Shown here piece by piece: positions 62,942-64,000 of a stretch of 64,000 bases of DNA. Under the pieces are notes generated by a model, which was not told the DNA's origin, made no database searches, and worked only from the letters and a program-made list of their open reading frames with translations. Both the position numbers and the translations under genes were made by a program. The number at the start of each line of letters is the position of its first letter. Within the stretch, counting starts at the first letter, position 1. Source of the stretch: Atherix ibis (taxonomy: Eukaryota; Arthropoda; Insecta; Diptera; Athericidae); NCBI GenBank assembly GCA_958298945.1, contig CATQJD010000140.1, positions 248,001 through 312,000 on the forward strand, in the 5' to 3' direction.

Positions 62942-64000
62942 TATATTTAAGATGACTATGAAGTAGTATATTTAAGAGGAATATGAAGTAGTATGTTTAA
63001 GTGGAATATGAAGTAGTGTATTTAAGAGGAATATGAATTAGTATGTTTAAGAGGAATAAGAAGTAGTAAGTTTAAAAGGAATATGAAGTAGTATGTTTAA
63101 GAGGAATATGAAGTAGTATGTTTAAGAGGAATATGAAGTAGTATGTTTAAGAGAAAAATGAAGTGCTATGTTTAAGAGGAATATGAAATAGTATGTTTAA
63201 GAGGAATATGAAGTAGTAAGTTTAAGAGGAATATGAAGTAGTATGTTAAAGAGGAATATGAAGTAGTATGTTTAACAGGAATATGAAGTACTATGTTTAA
63301 CAGGAATATGAAGTAGTATATTTAAGAGGAATATGAAGTAGTATGTTTAAGAGTAATATGAAGTAGTATATTTAAGAGGAATATGAAGTAGTATATTTAA
63401 GAGGAATATGAAGTAGTATATTTAAGAAGAATATGAAGTAGTATGTTTTAGAGGAATATGAAGTAGTATGTTTAAGAGGAATATGAAGTAGTATATTTAA
63501 GAGGAATATGAAGTAGTATGTTTAAGAGGAATATGAATAGTGTGTTTATGAGGAATATGAGGTAGTATGTTTAAGAGAAATATGAAGTAGTATATTAAAG
63601 AGGAATATGAAGTAGTATGTTTAAGAGGAATATGAAGTAGTATGTTTAAGCGGAATATGAAGTAGTATGTTTAAGAGGAATATGAAGTAGTATGTTTAGG
63701 AGGAATATGAAGTAGTATGTTTATGAGGAATATGAAGAAGTATATTTAAGAGGAATATGAAGTAGTATATTTAAGAGAAAAATGAAGTAGTATGTTTAAG
63801 AGGAATATGAAGTAGTATGTTTAAGAGGAATATGAAGTAGTATGTTTAAGAGGAATATGAAGTATTATGTTTAAGAGGAATATGAAGTAGTATGTTTAAG
63901 AGGAATATGAATTAGTATGTCAAGGAGGAATATAAAGTAGTATGTTTAAGAGAAATATGAAGTAGTATGTTTAAGAGGAATATGAAGTAGTATATTTAAG

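Larger units (their letters stand above)
1..64000 (+). repeat. 25-bp tandem satellite array spanning the whole window
   Basis: About 2,560 head-to-tail copies of a 25-bp monomer, never inverted. Consensus by unit position: 1-10 TATGAAGTAG, 11-20 TATGTTTAAG, 21-25 AGGAA; composition 10 A, 8 T, 7 G, 0 C. Position 14 is often A instead of G. Other recurrent variants are TTAACAGG, AAGAGAAA, AAGAAGAA, AGAGCAA, AGGTATA, GTACTATG and GAATTGG. A monomer starts at base 1 and at base 63,981; the phase shift of +5 equals the sum of the indels I tallied, so the register is followed throughout. There is no gene: 25 is not a multiple of 3, so TGA, TAG and TAA of the unit hit every top-strand frame three times per 75 bp, and the bottom strand is stopped by TAA about once per 75 bp in each frame. 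Known biology: arrays this long are typical of eukaryotic heterochromatin. The family is not recognised. Confidence 0.98.
59260..64000 (+). repeat. Irregular end segment of the array, no long duplication
   Basis: The 25-bp unit continues, but I see no kilobase-scale block here that repeats within the segment. Fragments resemble right-domain pieces: 59,340-59,480 resembles the ATATTCAAGAGGAATATGCAG stretch near 45,600, and 62,880-63,070 is a more diverged version of 57,480-57,670. It contains the 19-bp monomer at 59,756, the 30-bp monomer at 60,900, the 275-bp local duplication at 62,392 and several variants seen only here (TGTCAAGGAGG, TTAAGCGGAA). Inference: an older or less homogenised part of the array. 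Confidence 0.65.

Noticed and set aside
1..64000. Each monomer has an AAGAGGA stretch followed by ATATG, like a ribosome binding site and start codon
   Set aside because: The reading frame from that ATG is ATG AAG TAG, two codons. The other ATG gives seven codons (M F K R N M K) before the same TAG. It recurs because the unit recurs; no frame stays open, and 25 bp is not a multiple of 3.
1..64000. Somewhat longer open stretches on the bottom strand
   Set aside because: The bottom-strand monomer has one stop (TAA) instead of three, so frames run about 25 codons and further only where a variant such as TTGAAG or TGTGTAAG removes the stop. They are translations of the repeat with no start-site, domain or codon evidence.
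1..64000. CRISPR array
   Set aside because: There are no unique spacers: the 25-bp units abut each other and all the intervening sequence is itself the repeat.
1..64000. Telomeric repeat (some yeasts have 23-25-bp telomere repeats)
   Set aside because: Those are short, nearly invariant terminal tracts with G-rich runs such as GGTGT. This array is over 64 kb, rich in variants, has higher-order structure and lacks such a motif.
1..64000. CENP-B box or other known centromere motif
   Set aside because: The CENP-B box needs TTCG and CGGG elements; the consensus has no C on the top strand and no CpG. Centromere identity cannot be claimed from sequence.
1..64000. G-quadruplex potential from the high G skew
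   Set aside because: G occurs singly or as GG in nearly all monomers; a GGGG run as in the AAGGGGAC variant (near 30,727) is isolated, so the four-run pattern is not met.
1..64000. Hairpins, inverted repeats or a terminator
   Set aside because: All monomers are in one orientation, and a strand without C cannot form G-C stems; I found no inverted segment.
1..64000. Low-complexity sequencing or assembly artefact
   Set aside because: The ordered variants, shared indels and consistent offsets over kilobases look like inherited structure. However, the exact copy number of near-identical blocks (3.18-11.03 kb, 32.6-50.1 kb) depends on assembly and is not proven by the sequence itself.
1..64000. 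A hidden gene or mobile element inside the array
   Set aside because: The 25-bp register can be followed from base 1 to base 64,000 with every phase change accounted for; the largest departure is a 5-bp insertion, which leaves no room for one.

Overview
The whole window is one uninterrupted satellite DNA array. A 25-bp unit is repeated head to tail about 2,560 times from the first to the last base, always in the same orientation. Written from position 1 of the window, the consensus unit is TATGAAGTAG (unit positions 1-10), TATGTTTAAG (11-20), AGGAA (21-25). It is about 28% G+C and its top strand contains no cytosine. I find no protein-coding gene, RNA gene, transposon, CRISPR array, promoter or unique-sequence island. 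The longest non-repeat material I can find is a 5-base insertion near 60,900. A 64-kb array with multi-kilobase higher-order structure points to eukaryotic heterochromatin (centromeric, pericentromeric, subtelomeric or a knob). I do not recognise the satellite family and cannot name the organism.

The array is built in nested levels. Level 1 is the 25-bp monomer, with many recurrent point variants (unit position 14 G or A being the commonest) but very few length variants: I found about 51 off-length monomers, tracing to roughly a dozen original events. My tally of those indels (net +5) agrees with the observed phase shift between the first and last monomers. Level 2 is made of blocks of about 1.25-3.9 kb, tandemly duplicated with variants in the same order. 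Level 3 is made of units of about 8.5-8.8 kb.

Layout. The left domain (1 to about 29.2 kb) uses one set of variants (for example GAAGCAATATG, and a 26-bp monomer paired with a 24-bp monomer exactly 196 bp downstream). It contains a 1.6-kb-offset repeat (1.3-3.7 kb), two tandem 3.925-kb units (3.18-11.03 kb), two 2.8-kb units (11.65-17.25 kb) with a third copy at 21.7-24.5 kb, a 1.45-kb tandem pair (18.9-21.8 kb) and a 2.5-kb pair (24.2-28.95 kb). The right domain (about 29.2-59.3 kb) uses another set (27-bp monomers with ATGTGAAG, a 24-bp TTTAAAGG monomer, GATCAT, AAGCTT). It is organised as a partial unit (29.3-32.6 kb), two full higher-order copies of 8.80 and 8.73 kb (32.6-41.4 and 41.4-50.1 kb) and a rearranged third copy (50.1-59.3 kb) with its own internal 3.1-kb duplication. 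The last 4.7 kb (59.3-64.0 kb) shows no long recent duplication, carries the two most disrupted monomers and has only a local 275-bp repeat; it looks older or nearer an edge of the array.

There is no set of genes working together here. The biology is that of satellite amplification: repeated unequal exchange or replication slippage in 25-bp register, producing recent, near-identical kilobase blocks. The extreme strand asymmetry means that any transcript of one strand would be almost cytosine-free, and that consensus cytosines occur only in CHH context on the bottom strand. Block boundaries are good to about one or two monomers, because consensus monomers at a junction cannot be assigned to either side. 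Anchor coordinates were counted by eye.
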